From NCBI GenBank assembly GCA_965220245.1, contig CBDCPI010000011.1:248001-312000 (forward strand): a DNA stretch of 64,000 bases, written 5' to 3'. Source of the stretch: CBDCPI01 sp965220245. Lineage in GTDB: Bacteria; Chloroflexota; Dehalococcoidia; Lucifugimonadales; UBA3495. Positions 26,375 to 35,185 of the stretch are shown piece by piece (position 1 is the stretch's first letter; each line of letters begins with the position of its first letter). The position numbers and the translations under genes are program-made. The notes under the pieces were generated by a model. It made no database searches. It was given only the letters and a program-made list of their open reading frames with translations, and had not been told where the DNA came from.

Positions 26375-26791
26375 TCACGGGAGAGCCGCCACCGCCTTGA
26401 TTTCCACCAGCAGTTCTTCCCGGACCAACCCATCAACCACCAGTAGCGTGTTAGGAGGGTAATCGTTGTCGGGGAATATCTCAGGAAAGACCTGGGTTCG
26501 GGCTTCAATGAATTTTTGGATGGAGTCCCGCCCCACCACATACGACGTGAACTCCACGACGTTGCTGAAGTTGGCGCCGGCGCCCTCGAGAATTTGGCCG
26601 ATGTTTTGAAACACCTGGCGGGTCTGGGCCGCCACGTCTCCGGGGCCGACTACTTGGCCTCCGGAATCCATAGCCACTTGGCCGGCAACAAATAACAGCT
26701 TGCCGGGACTCACTTGGGCCGCCAAGTGGTAGGCACCCAAGGGCTGGGGCGCTGCCGGTGGGTTGAAGACCGTTCTCTGGATGTCCGCCAT
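26375..26791 (-). CDS. RidA-family protein
   Basis: A 138-aa protein of the RidA/YjgF family, which removes reactive enamines and imines. It has the QPLGAYHLAAQV and FVAGQVAMDSGG segments, and ends with the family VDGLVREELLVEIKAVAAL. In this family the catalytic Arg normally falls in the stretch PPNTLLVVDGLVREE; here that position is not clearly a standard one, so deaminase activity is uncertain. The start ATG at 26791 matches the family start. Confidence 0.87.
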   Translation of the reverse strand: MADIQRTVFNPPAAPQPLGAYHLAAQVSPGKLLFVAGQVAMDSGGQVVGPGDVAAQTRQVFQNIGQILEGAGANFSNVVEFTSYVVGRDSIQKFIEARTQVFPEIFPDNDYPPNTLLVVDGLVREELLVEIKAVAALP

Positions 26792-26962
26792 GGCGCTACT
26801 CTCCTTGGGCTGGCGATTAAAGCCACTATTCACTCGGGGAATACTTGAGCAGGGACCATTATAGAATATTGACGTGCCTGGCGGCGACGGGTATCAGAGG
26901 CCCAGTATATGCTTGCCGCTGGGCCAGTGTCATGCTGGTGCGGTGATGATATACTCGGCCCC

Positions 26963-27394
26963 ATGGCGGGAGAGGCGGCCCGGCCGTTGGTAGGCGTCGG
27001 AGTGGTGTTCATCCGGGATGGTTGCGTGTTTCTGGCGAAACGGGCCGGGTCCCATGGGGAGGACACTTGGGCGTCCGCTGGCGGACATCTGGAATTCGGG
27101 GAGTCTTTGGAAGATTGCGCCCGCCGGGAGGCGCTGGAGGAGTTGGGCGTGACGGTGAGCGATTTGCGATTCCTCTGCGTCAGCAATATCGTCGCTTACG
27201 ACACGCACTACTTGGACGTCGAGTTTCTGGGACACATCGGGGACCAGGAACCCCGGCGGGCTGAGCCGGAAAGTTTCTCCGAGTCAGGCTGGTTTCCGCT
27301 CGACGCCTTGCCCGGACCCCTATTTGAGGCAGTTTGGTACGCTTTGGATAGCGTCCGCACCGGATGCCGCTACTACTCCGGAACTCAGCACTGA
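26963..27394 (+). CDS. Nudix hydrolase
   Basis: A 143-aa nucleoside-diphosphate-linked hydrolase. The Nudix box GGHLEFGESLEDCARREALEELGV is complete (GX5EX7REUXEEXGU), starting near residue 41. Relatives act on oxidised nucleotides, NADH or dinucleoside polyphosphates; the actual substrate is open. The start is placed at ATG 26963 because sequence upstream does not look like protein. It is a single gene between RidA (minus strand) and a dimeric-barrel protein. Confidence 0.88.
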   Translation: MAGEAARPLVGVGVVFIRDGCVFLAKRAGSHGEDTWASAGGHLEFGESLEDCARREALEELGVTVSDLRFLCVSNIVAYDTHYLDVEFLGHIGDQEPRRAEPESFSESGWFPLDALPGPLFEAVWYALDSVRTGCRYYSGTQH

Positions 27395-27463
27395 TTGGGG
27401 ACCGACTGGACTAATCCCTCACTGGACTAAACCGGCCAGACCGCAAATGCAAGGAGGTCCGAC

Positions 27464-28135
27464 ATGGCAGCCAAGAAAGGGCAGGGCTTGCTGATGGTGT
27501 ACACCGACGTTGCTCCGGAGCACGACGAGGAGTTCAACCGTTGGTACAACGAAGAGCATATCCCGGAGCGGCTGTCTATTCCCGGTGTGCTCAGCGCCGC
27601 CCGCTACTTGGCGGTCCAGGGGAACCCCAAGTACTTGGCGTGCTACGAGCTTTCCGAAGCTGACGCTTGGTATTCCGATGCTTGGCAATACTGGCTGAAT
27701 AATCCTACCGAGTGGTCGAAGCGCATGTCTCCCGGGGTAATCGGGACCAGCTACATCCGGAATTTGTACCGGCTCATTTACCCCGGTGACGTAGCCGAGG
27801 GTACGGCTCAAGCGGACATGGCGCCGGTGATGCTGGTGGGCCGGATGTCGGTCCCTGCGGAGCTGGAATCCCAGTTCAACCAAGCCTACAACGAAGAGCG
27901 GCTTCCCGCTTGCTACCAGGTCCCCGGCTATATCCGGGGCCGCCGGTTCGAAGCGGTGATGGGTGAACCCAAGTACACCACGCTGCACGAGATGGAGTCG
28001 CTGGAGGTATCCCAGAGCCCCGAGTGGGAAGAATGGCGCATCGCAGTGACTCCGGTATGGTCGAGTACGGTCCGCCCCCGGATGACGCACGTCGACGGCT
28101 CTCCCGGGGTCTACACTCGCATATTCCCGGAGTGA
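27464..28135 (+). CDS. Tandem dimeric alpha-beta barrel protein (EthD/ABM-like)
   Basis: A 223-aa protein built of two similar ferredoxin-like halves. The first starts LMVYTDVAPEHDEEFNRWYN and the second MLVGRMSVPAELESQFNQAY. Both contain the EEH/EER-IP...PG pattern typical of EthD-like and ABM-type small barrels. Such domains take part in degrading or modifying small aromatic or heme-like compounds, often as accessory or oxygenase subunits. No substrate can be inferred. It follows the Nudix gene by about 70 bp behind a good AAGGAGG-like site. Confidence 0.65.
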   Translation: MAAKKGQGLLMVYTDVAPEHDEEFNRWYNEEHIPERLSIPGVLSAARYLAVQGNPKYLACYELSEADAWYSDAWQYWLNNPTEWSKRMSPGVIGTSYIRNLYRLIYPGDVAEGTAQADMAPVMLVGRMSVPAELESQFNQAYNEERLPACYQVPGYIRGRRFEAVMGEPKYTTLHEMESLEVSQSPEWEEWRIAVTPVWSSTVRPRMTHVDGSPGVYTRIFPE

Positions 28136-28183
28136 ATGGGGGACGGCAAGGGCGTCCCCCAACCCTCTCCCAGAGGAGACCTT

Positions 28184-28262
28184 ATTGTCTGAACCGGGTT
28201 TCATAGGATTAAGGGATGCACATGATTTCCCAATCCTGTAAATCCCGGGATCAGAGAAATCA
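28184..28262. repeat. Interspersed hairpin repeat (TTGTCTGAA type)
   Basis: A diverged copy of the 6628-6706 repeat. Shared words in order are ATTGTCTGAA, ATAGGATTAA, AATCCTGTAAATCC and a final GATCAG. Non-coding. Confidence 0.55.
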
Positions 28263-28314
28263 CAGTTCAGATGAACAACCGGAAGGCCCTGGTTAGGCGC
28301 CCAGGGTCTTTTCA

Positions 28315-28413
28315 TTGTCACCCCGAGCAGCGTGAGGGGTCTAAAATCCCTCTGGAAAGGCGAAGTCGGCCCCGGTAAGAATTTTAGATTCCTCACGCTG
28401 CTCGGAATGACAG
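28315..28413. repeat. Dispersed hairpin repeat, copy 2
   Basis: Close copy of 16278-16376 in the same orientation, from TTGTCACCCCGAGCAGCGTG to CTCGGAATGACAG. It lies between two genes transcribed in the same direction. Confidence 0.85.
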
Positions 28414-28488
28414 AAAGGTGGCTCAGAATGAGAATGAATAGACTCTGATTAGGCGCCGGTTTTAGAGGCGTCTTAGCTACGAATCTGT

Positions 28489-28494
28489 TATAAT
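28489..28494 (+). promoter_or_regulatory. Probable gyrB -10 element
   Basis: TATAAT in the context CTGTTATAATAGC, about 98 bp before gyrB. The -35 region (near 28466) is only a weak match. It would give an 85-90 nt leader. Confidence 0.5.
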
Positions 28495-28591
28495 AGCTAT
28501 AGGTTTTTCAGGCTGGAGCGGTGGCTCCACGCTAGCCTTTTCGACAATTTCTCCCCAACCAACGGCTTGAATCCCCCCGGGATAGGACAAC

Positions 28592-30526
28592 ATGCAGCAA
28601 CAGTCAACGTTGGAATATACTGCCAAAGATATCCAGGTTTTGGAGGGGTTGGAAGCGGTTAGAGTGCGGCCGGGAATGTATATCGGCAGTACCGACCAAC
28701 GGGGCCTGCATCACCTGATTTATGAAATCCTCGATAACTCGGTGGATGAGGCCATGGCCGGGTATTGCAGCCAGGTTATCATCTCCATCGACGAGTCCGG
28801 CCTTATTACCGTCGCCGACAACGGCCGCGGTATACCGGTAGATATCCACCCGTCCACGGGCAAGACAGCCCTCGAGACCGTCATGACCACTCTGCACGCC
28901 GGAGGGAAGTTCGGCGGCGGCGCTTACAAGGTGTCGGGCGGTCTTCACGGCGTGGGCGGCTCGGTGGTCAACGGTCTCTCCAAGTACCTGAGGGCCGAAG
29001 TACGCCGGGGCGGTTGGCGCTACTACCAGGAGTTTGCCCAGGGCCACCCCAACGGAAAGCTGGTAAAGGAAGGAGCAACCGACCGGCACGGCACCACCAT
29101 TTCCTTTCAGCCGGACCCGGAGATCTTTCCCATAATCGACTACGATTTTGAGACTCTGGTAGCCCACTTTAAGGAGATTGCCTACCTGAACAAGGGGCTG
29201 GAGCTCCGCTTTGTCAGCGAGTGGCATCATAACGACCGCGGCGGTGACGTAGAACGCACCTACTTCTTCGACGGTGGCATCGCCAACTTGGTGCGCAACG
29301 TCAACCGCAACCGGAAGGTGATGCAACCCTCCCCCTTCTACTACGAGAAGACTGTGGATGATACGGTGGTGGAGGTTGCGGTCCAGTATAACGATGGTTT
29401 CAGCGAGAACGTGTTCTCCTTTGCCAACTGTATCAATACTCAAGAGGGTGGCAGCCACCTGACCGGGTTCCGCACCGCCTTGACCCGGATTATCAACGAC
29501 TATGCCCGCAAACAGGGCTTCATCAAGGATGACCAGCCCAACCTGATTGGCGAAGACGTGCGGGAGGGCTTGGCGGCAGTGATTAGCGTCAGGCTTACCG
29601 ATCCCCAATTCGAAGGTCAGACTAAGACCAAGTTGGGCAACGCCGAAGTAAGAGGCGCGGTTGACTCGGTGGTCAGTGAAGGCCTCGCTCGCTATCTGGA
29701 GGAAAACCTAGCGGCGAGTAAGCGAGTAATCGAAAAGTGCTTGACCTCGCAGAAAGCCAGAGAGGCAGCCAAACGGGCCCGGGAGTTGGTAATCCGGAAG
29801 AACGCCCTCGACGGTACGTCGCTCCCCGGAAAACTGGCGGATTGCGCCGAACGGGACCCCGCCAAGTCGGAGCTATACATCGTTGAAGGCGAGTCTGCCG
29901 GCGGATCGGCCAAGATGGGCCGGGACCGTCATTTCCAAGCAATTCTGCCCCTCAAGGGTAAAATCCTCAACGTAGAGCGAGTGTTGCAGCAGCCCGATAA
30001 AATCCTAGGTCATGATGAAATCCGGGCCATGGTAGCAGCGCTAGGCGCCGGCGAGGGCGCTGAGTTCGACTCGGCCAAGGTGCGGTACCATAAGATTATT
30101 ATCATGACCGACGCCGACGTAGACGGGTCTCACATCAGGACTCTGATATTGACCTTTTTCTACCGGCGAATGCAGGACCTGATAAACGCCGGGTACTTGT
30201 ACATCGCTCAACCGCCGCTTTACCGTATCCAAAGCGGCAGGAAGATCGAGTACGTCTATTCAGAGGAAGAAAAGGACGTTATGTTGGAAAGCCTCAACAG
30301 TCAACGTAACGTCCATATCCAGCGTTACAAGGGTCTGGGAGAGATGAACCCGGACCAACTCTGGGAAACCACCATGAACCCGGAAACCCGGCAGATGTTG
30401 AAGGTCAACATCAGTGACGCTGTCGAAGTAAACGATGTGTTCACTACCTTGATGGGTGAAGAAGTGGCTCCCCGGAAAAGCTTTATCCACGCCCATGCCA
30501 GAAGCGTCAAAAACCTGGATGTATAA
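28592..30526 (+). CDS. gyrB: DNA gyrase subunit B
   Basis: ATP-binding subunit of DNA gyrase, 644 aa. The GHKL ATPase domain shows EILDNSVDEA and DNGRGIPVDIHP, then GGLHGVGGSVVNGLS. The transducer domain follows, then the TOPRIM domain with IVEGESAGGSAKMGRDR, PLKGKILNVE and the metal-binding DADVDGSHIRTL. The C-terminus ends on KNLDV, the classic GyrB tail. There is no gyrA in the window, so the subunits are encoded apart. It is followed at 24 nt by rpsT. Confidence 0.96.
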   Translation: MQQQSTLEYTAKDIQVLEGLEAVRVRPGMYIGSTDQRGLHHLIYEILDNSVDEAMAGYCSQVIISIDESGLITVADNGRGIPVDIHPSTGKTALETVMTTLHAGGKFGGGAYKVSGGLHGVGGSVVNGLSKYLRAEVRRGGWRYYQEFAQGHPNGKLVKEGATDRHGTTISFQPDPEIFPIIDYDFETLVAHFKEIAYLNKGLELRFVSEWHHNDRGGDVERTYFFDGGIANLVRNVNRNRKVMQPSPFYYEKTVDDTVVEVAVQYNDGFSENVFSFANCINTQEGGSHLTGFRTALTRIINDYARKQGFIKDDQPNLIGEDVREGLAAVISVRLTDPQFEGQTKTKLGNAEVRGAVDSVVSEGLARYLEENLAASKRVIEKCLTSQKAREAAKRARELVIRKNALDGTSLPGKLADCAERDPAKSELYIVEGESAGGSAKMGRDRHFQAILPLKGKILNVERVLQQPDKILGHDEIRAMVAALGAGEGAEFDSAKVRYHKIIIMTDADVDGSHIRTLILTFFYRRMQDLINAGYLYIAQPPLYRIQSGRKIEYVYSEEEKDVMLESLNSQRNVHIQRYKGLGEMNPDQLWETTMNPETRQMLKVNISDAVEVNDVFTTLMGEEVAPRKSFIHAHARSVKNLDV

Positions 30527-30550
30527 TCGGCCAGTCTTAGGAGGACAACC

Positions 30551-30808
30551 TTGCCCGCAGCAAAAGCCCGGCGCCAGTCGGTAAAGAGGTATCGCCGTAA
30601 CGGAAGCGTCCGGACTGAGACCAGAAGCTCCATCAGTAAAGCGTTGCGCACGCTTCAGGCTGGTCAGGTGGCGGAATCGGAAAATACAGTGCAAGCCGCG
30701 ATCAGCACCATAGACCGGGCCGTGAGAAAGGGTGTCTTGCACCGGAATGCGGCGGCCCGGCGTAAGTCCAGGTTGGCCTCGCGTTTCAATAAACTGCTGG
30801 AAGCCTAA
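30551..30808 (+). CDS. rpsT: 30S ribosomal protein S20
   Basis: An 85-aa basic protein that binds 16S rRNA early in assembly. It has the family pattern KARRQSVKRYRRN, SISKALRTL, and KGVLHRNAAARRKSRLASR near the end. The start is TTG at 30551 behind GGAGGACAACC. It is close behind gyrB and probably on the same transcript. Confidence 0.93.
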   Translation: MPAAKARRQSVKRYRRNGSVRTETRSSISKALRTLQAGQVAESENTVQAAISTIDRAVRKGVLHRNAAARRKSRLASRFNKLLEA

Positions 30809-30902
30809 CTTCGAGCCTCAGCGAGCCTTTCGTATAGGGTAGGGCCCATTATACCCTCTCGAAACGGTCGTCTTATCTAGGCCCGAGCTAACAACTTCTT
30901 CA

Positions 30903-31022
30903 GTAATTGTTCAGGCTTAAAGGGAACCGGTCCTTCGGCTCCGTTGTGCTCAGTGGCTGTCCTGAGCTTGTCGAAGAGATGAACGGTTCCCCTCAGTGCG
31001 CGCATCAACTCTGAACAGTTAC
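30903..31022. mobile_element. IS66-type MITE, copy B (120 bp)
   Basis: Ends GTAATTGTTCAG and CTGAACAGTTAC. A perfect 8-bp target duplication CTTCTTCA flanks it (30895-30902 and 31023-31030). The interior is roughly the reverse complement of the interior of copy A, with CCTGAGCTTGTCGAAG. The remainder of the 30809-31239 gap holds nothing recognisable beyond the lexA ribosome-binding site GGAAAGG. Confidence 0.92.
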
Positions 31023-31239
31023 CTTCTTCACAGGTGTCCGCCCCTCCGGGTGTCCTCTACCAAAAGGCCGATGTGACATAAAGTCATTGACACCTAGGTC
31101 GACCACCGTTACTCTGACCACAGAACATCCGTCTTATTTACCGGTTTCTATCTTGTGGCGAAGTAGGGCCGGTCTCATTAGCCCCCCAAGTCTCAAACGG
31201 GTCTTCAATGCTATGCTTTAGTGCTATATAAGGAAAGGT

Positions 31240-31893
31240 ATGCTAATCAAGAAGAGGCTCTCCCCCCGGCGGCAGCAAATACTGGAGTTTATCCAAGAGT
31301 TCATCGCGGAGAATGGAATTCCTCCCACAGTGCGGGACATACAACGGGCCTGTGAAATCAGCTCAACTTCGGTAGTGGACTACAACCTTCATAAGTTGAG
31401 GGAGGCGGGTTACTTAAACCGGCGGCCGGATGTCGCTCGCGGCATCGAGTTGTTGGATGAGGCCGGTCAACCGGTTTCCACGGTCCCAAGGGTGCAGATA
31501 GTCGGCGCCATCGCGGCCGGCTTGCCCATCCCCACCTTTACCTCCGAGGGCTCGGCGGCCAGCGCCGAGTTCGACACTATCGAGGTTGCTCCGGACCTGC
31601 AACGCCGGTTCGGCAAGCTCTTTGGGCTACGGGTGAACGGGACGTCAATGATCGACGCTCTGATCGATGACGGGGATGTGGTCTTGGTGAGACCGGGTAA
31701 TGAGGCCTCCAATGGCGACATGGTTGTGGCTTGGCTCAAAGCAGAGGAAGAAGCAACCCTTAAGAAGTTTTACCTTGAGGGCGACACTGTCAGGCTACAG
31801 CCAGCCAATCGTCAGATGGAACCCATTTACAGCCTGGCGGCTAACGTGGAAGTCCACGGTAAAGTGGTAGAGGTAATCCGAAAGCTCAGCTAG
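31240..31893 (+). CDS. lexA: SOS repressor LexA
   Basis: A 217-aa repressor with self-cleaving S24 peptidase domain. The N-terminal winged helix covers residues 1-70 (PPTVRDIQRACEISSTSVVD). The cleavage site is A93-G94 in GAIAAGLP, the catalytic Ser is S136 in NGTSMID, and Lys is K175 in ATLKKFY. It should repress DNA-repair genes and be inactivated through RecA. The recognition helix does not match the well-known E. coli or Bacillus forms closely enough to predict its box, and no obvious operator was found upstream. Confidence 0.93.
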   Translation: MLIKKRLSPRRQQILEFIQEFIAENGIPPTVRDIQRACEISSTSVVDYNLHKLREAGYLNRRPDVARGIELLDEAGQPVSTVPRVQIVGAIAAGLPIPTFTSEGSAASAEFDTIEVAPDLQRRFGKLFGLRVNGTSMIDALIDDGDVVLVRPGNEASNGDMVVAWLKAEEEATLKKFYLEGDTVRLQPANRQMEPIYSLAANVEVHGKVVEVIRKLS

Positions 31894-32045
31894 AAGGCGT
31901 CAACTAGGGGAATGCCTGAGCGGCGGGAAACCCGGCCGAGGATAGGGCTCTTCTTAGCCTGAGCTTACCCGCTCACCCTGAGCGTAGCGACCATAGGGAG
32001 CGAAGTCGAAGGGCGTTCTCAAGGGTGGATGGTCCTTCGACTTCG
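31894..32045. repeat. Interspersed CTTCGAC-type hairpin sequence
   Basis: Contains CTCACCCTGAGCGTAGCGA, GGAGCGAAGTCGAAGGGCG and a further GGTCCTTCGACTTCG that can fold together. It lies between the convergent ends of lexA and the NrtS-like gene and may act as a transcription barrier. Confidence 0.5.
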
Positions 32046-32417
32046 TTACCTTCGGGTATTGCTCAACGCTCCAAATGTAGCAACCAAGAACGGTACACAG
32101 TAAGTTAACGGCACCTTCCAGTAGAGCTGGGTTTTCCAGTTGCCGGCAAATATAGTGTCACCCTGGTTGAGGAAGGTAAGGACCGTGCCCACCACCAAGG
32201 CTACGGTCAATGAGCGGCGCAGCATTGGCCAGTGACGAAGGGCGCACTGGAGGCATTTGGCGGCTTCTCCTCCGGGGCCACCCGAGACTTGATCAGAGGC
32301 CCCTTGGCCTAGCTTAAAGGCGAAGCTCCACCCTTTTCGCAGCATCCTCCTACAGCGGTAGCATTCCTGCGGGTCAGGGACCCCGGTTGTCGGCTGCGGT
32401 TCTATACCTTGGGCCAT
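32046..32417 (-). CDS. NrtS-like membrane protein with N-terminal zinc-ribbon-like part
   Basis: A 123-aa protein. The C-terminal ~65 residues (RSLTVALVVGTVLTFLNQGD, then WKVPLTYCVPFLVATFGALS) form two membrane helices with the loop pattern of NrtS, a small nitrate/nitrite transporter described in cyanobacteria. The N-terminal half is cytoplasmic and has two Cys pairs (CYRCRR and CLQCAL) separated by about 35 residues, suggesting a zinc-binding site not found in classical NrtS. Divergent from the PHP gene with only 38 bp between starts. Transport function is inferred from the helix motif only. Confidence 0.65.
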   Translation of the reverse strand: MAQGIEPQPTTGVPDPQECYRCRRMLRKGWSFAFKLGQGASDQVSGGPGGEAAKCLQCALRHWPMLRRSLTVALVVGTVLTFLNQGDTIFAGNWKTQLYWKVPLTYCVPFLVATFGALSNTRR

Positions 32418-32455
32418 ACTTAGAAACCCTATATAACGGCGAATAGAGGACACTA

Positions 32456-33151
32456 ATGTACGACTTTCACACTCATACCTTTCTTAGCGATGGCGTGTTA
32501 TCTCCCATTGAATTGATCCGCCGCGCTTTGGTGCGCGGTTATAAAGCCATGGCAGTCACGGACCATGTCGGCGAAGGCAACCTGGAGTTCGTAGTTAAGA
32601 CGCTGGTCAAGGACTGTGCCCAAGCGACCGCCCGGTGGGACATAATGGTATTGCCTGGGGTGGAGATTACCCACGTTCCGAAGGAAGACATCGCCATGGT
32701 GGCCCGGGCGGCAAAAGCCTTGGGAGCCAAGCTGGTGACCGTGCATGGCGAAACCATCGTGGAGCCGGTGGAGCCGGGCACCAATGAAGCAGCGGTACGC
32801 TCGCCGGATGTGGATGTCTTGGCTCATCCTGGGTTAATCGCTTATGACGAGGCCCGATTGGCTGCGGAGATGGGAGTGTACTTGGAGGTATCGGCACGTA
32901 AAGGCCACAGCTTTACCAACGGCCACGTGGTGAAGGTTGCCAGAGAGGCAGGGGCCGCAACGGTCTTGGACTCGGACGCCCATGAACCGGACGACTTGCT
33001 TACCCCAGAGCTTAGCCGAAAAATAGCGAAGGGCGCGGGCCTCAGCGACGAAGACACCCAAACTCTATTAGAGCTTAATCCGCAGACCCTTCTGGCGCGA
33101 TTAGGATTCGGTCCGCTCCCGGCGCCTCAGCCCAGAGTTACCGCGCCATAG
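32456..33151 (+). CDS. PHP-domain phosphoesterase
   Basis: A 231-aa polymerase-and-histidinol-phosphatase fold protein. Metal ligands are DFHTHTFLSDG (HxH), AVTDHVGEG, GVEITHV (Glu), LAHPGLI and DSDAHEPDD. Related proteins hydrolyse histidinol phosphate or other small phosphate esters. The absence of other his genes means substrate is unknown. ATG at 32456 follows GAGGACACTA. Confidence 0.85.
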   Translation: MYDFHTHTFLSDGVLSPIELIRRALVRGYKAMAVTDHVGEGNLEFVVKTLVKDCAQATARWDIMVLPGVEITHVPKEDIAMVARAAKALGAKLVTVHGETIVEPVEPGTNEAAVRSPDVDVLAHPGLIAYDEARLAAEMGVYLEVSARKGHSFTNGHVVKVAREAGAATVLDSDAHEPDDLLTPELSRKIAKGAGLSDEDTQTLLELNPQTLLARLGFGPLPAPQPRVTAP

Positions 33152-33181
33152 GCTGCCAACCGCTGGCTTGAATACGTTTGG

Positions 33182-33322
33182 CTAAGCTTTACCGATACGA
33201 AAAACCTTGGTGCCGCATGTAGGACAGACGCCTTGGGTTGCTGGACGGCCATTCTTCAACGTGACTTGTTGAGGACTGGATATTTCCTGTTTACTGCGGC
33301 ACTTGAAGCAGTACGCTTCCAT
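33182..33322 (-). CDS. DUF5679-like small zinc-ribbon protein
   Basis: A 46-aa protein, MEAYCFKCRSKQEI, ending CPTCGTKVFRIGK. Two CxxC pairs form one zinc ribbon. Tiny proteins of this sort (DUF5679) are common in Chloroflexota and relatives, with unknown function. The ATG at 33322 has a near-perfect site GGAGGTGAAGAC. The upstream leader carries a long hairpin (33390-33435). Confidence 0.8.
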   Translation of the reverse strand: MEAYCFKCRSKQEISSPQQVTLKNGRPATQGVCPTCGTKVFRIGKA

Positions 33323-33389
33323 GTCTTCACCTCCCCATCCATGATTGGCTATGCTCGGTTTAAGACAGAGGACTTGATAGTTAGGGAGG

Positions 33390-33435
33390 CTATCCTCCGC
33401 GCTACCCCAAGTTGTCAACGCGGGGGATAGCCTCT
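33390..33435. promoter_or_regulatory. Long hairpin in the leader of the DUF5679 gene
   Basis: GAGGCTATCCTCCGCG and CGCGGGGGATAGCCTC pair over 16 bp with one mismatch around a 14-17 nt loop. On the minus strand this would sit in the 5' leader of the 46-aa gene, about 70-110 nt before its start. No T-run follows, so it is not a plain terminator. Bases 33479-33690 beyond it hold no recognised feature. Confidence 0.6.
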
Positions 33436-33690
33436 CTTGACCGTTGCGTGATTTTGGGCCCGGGATATTCAAGGGCATGTCGCCCGTTGGCTTATGCGCA
33501 AGTATGGGTTGACATAACCATTATTAGTACACAGTGCCCACAGATATTGTCAAGGCAGTATTAGCTCGTAATCGGAGTACTTGACTATAGCCGCTTTGAG
33601 GGGATGCAGAATCAACTACAAGACGGGGCTCGAAGTTAGCCGAACGGCGCCTTTGGGCCTGAAGCGACTGGGGATGCAGGTCTGGGACGC

Positions 33691-34674
33691 TTAAGGCACC
33701 GCGGTTACCCGGGTCGTTGATGGGGCAAACGGAGATGGAGTATTGCTGCGGAACACTTTCAGAGGCCGCCACGCATTGGCCGGGCGGTCATATCGGACTA
33801 GGGCTAAGAAGTGCCCGTCGTTGTTATAAGCTCGGAAGTTTTCCAAGTATCCGGCATTGATTGGAGGCGCCCCCAAGCTAACGGACTGCCCGTTGCGCAA
33901 GAACTGCTCCGCTTGTCGGCCGATCGAGATACTCTTCAGGTCTTTTAGCACCCAATCTACCGGTTGTAAGTGTTGTTCCCACCCCTCGGGTTCAGTGGCG
34001 GCTGCTTCCAACCGGTTCAGCGTGATGGACTCTTCGGCGTGGAAGCTACCCGAGGAAAGACGTTCCAAGTCGGCGACGTGGCCGCCGCAGCCAAGGGCTT
34101 CGCCTAAATCGTGGGCCAAAGAACGCATGTAGGCGCCTCGTCCACTCTCCACTTCGAGAGTCAAGAACGGAGGGTTCCATGCCACCACCTTGATGTCGCT
34201 AATCTCGACGGTCCTTGCTTGGCGCTCCACTTCGATGCCGGCGCGGGCCAGCTTGTACAGCCTTTGGCCTTGCACCTTAACGGCGCTGTACATGGGCGGT
34301 AGTTGTTCAATCAGTCCGATGAAGGGTTGAATGGCGCTTTCCACCGCCGCCAAGTCGACCCCGGTAACTTCCCGAGTCTCTACCACTTCTCCCTCGGCAT
34401 CGAAGGTTGCGGTGGTGACACCTAGCATGACCTTTACCTTGTACTGCTTGGCTCCGCTTACCACGACATCCATAAGCCTGGTGGCTTGGCCGATGCACAC
34501 GGGTAGAACGCCTCGGGCCAAGGGGTCCATGGTGCCGCCGTGACCGACTTTCTTGCGCTGGGCGGTAATGCGCTTTACCCGGCGCAAGGCGTCCATGGAA
34601 GTAATGCCCGCGGGCTTGTACAAGTTGATAAATCCGTTGACTGGAGGAGCGGCTTCGGGCCGCTTTGCCGCCAT
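33691..34674 (-). CDS. truB: tRNA pseudouridine-55 synthase
   Basis: A 327-aa pseudouridine synthase that makes psi55 in the T-loop of tRNAs. The catalytic Asp is in GHGGTMDPLARGVL (about residue 50). The YKVKVMLGVTTATFDAEGE and RGAYMRSLAHDLG segments are typical. The C-terminal ~70 residues resemble a PUA-like RNA-binding region. It starts directly after rbfA and ends the nusA operon. Confidence 0.95.
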   Translation of the reverse strand: MAAKRPEAAPPVNGFINLYKPAGITSMDALRRVKRITAQRKKVGHGGTMDPLARGVLPVCIGQATRLMDVVVSGAKQYKVKVMLGVTTATFDAEGEVVETREVTGVDLAAVESAIQPFIGLIEQLPPMYSAVKVQGQRLYKLARAGIEVERQARTVEISDIKVVAWNPPFLTLEVESGRGAYMRSLAHDLGEALGCGGHVADLERLSSGSFHAEESITLNRLEAAATEPEGWEQHLQPVDWVLKDLKSISIGRQAEQFLRNGQSVSLGAPPINAGYLENFRAYNNDGHFLALVRYDRPANAWRPLKVFRSNTPSPFAPSTTRVTAVP

Positions 34675-34675
34675 G

Positions 34676-35122
34676 CTAGCCGCCGCCGGGTGAGGAAGTC
34701 AACGGGCCGATGTAGCGGTCTTCTTCGGCCTGAGGGACTTCATTGAGGAGTTGGACCTCGGGGAGTTGGGCTTCGGGTTGGTCCTCCCGAATGCTATCCA
34801 TGATTCCTAGAATGTGTTCCGCTTCTTCCAGCGACTCATCGAGTTCGAATTTCAGAAATGGAATGTAGCGCAATGAAAGCCGGGGACGGAGTTCGCGCCG
34901 TAGAAACGAGGCTGCGGACCTAATGCCCTCCAGAGCGTCCTTCTTGGCTTCAGTGTCGCCCATCACGCTCAAAAACACCCGGGCGATCCGCAAATCACTG
35001 GAAGTAGATACTTGGGTGATACTGATGACACCGTTCAACCGAGGGTCCTTTATCTCCAAGGTAAGCAACCGGCTAATCTCATGGCGCAACAGTTCGTTGA
35101 CCCGGTCATTCCGTCTGGACAT
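34676..35122 (-). CDS. rbfA: Ribosome-binding factor A
   Basis: A 148-aa KH-like cold-shock factor needed for 16S rRNA 5'-end maturation. It has RVNELLRHEISRLLTLEIKD and an IARVFLSVMG strand, then LRRELRPRLSLRYIPFLKFE. The last ~30 residues (acidic, then Gly-rich) are an unconserved tail. It sits in its usual place between infB and truB. Confidence 0.94.
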   Translation of the reverse strand: MSRRNDRVNELLRHEISRLLTLEIKDPRLNGVISITQVSTSSDLRIARVFLSVMGDTEAKKDALEGIRSAASFLRRELRPRLSLRYIPFLKFELDESLEEAEHILGIMDSIREDQPEAQLPEVQLLNEVPQAEEDRYIGPLTSSPGGG

Positions 35123-35185
35123 AAGAAGCTTACCTCAGAAGCGGGCGCCGTAGAGGCCTTAGATTACCAGCGGTCCAGGGGAATT

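Noticed and set aside
31023..31239. LexA box upstream of lexA
   Set aside because: No CTGT-N8-ACAG or GAAC-N4-GTTC site is present, and the recognition helix does not allow a prediction.
33479..33690. Small gene or RNA between DUF5679 and truB
   Set aside because: No start/stop pair with a ribosome-binding site, and no tRNA-like fold found.
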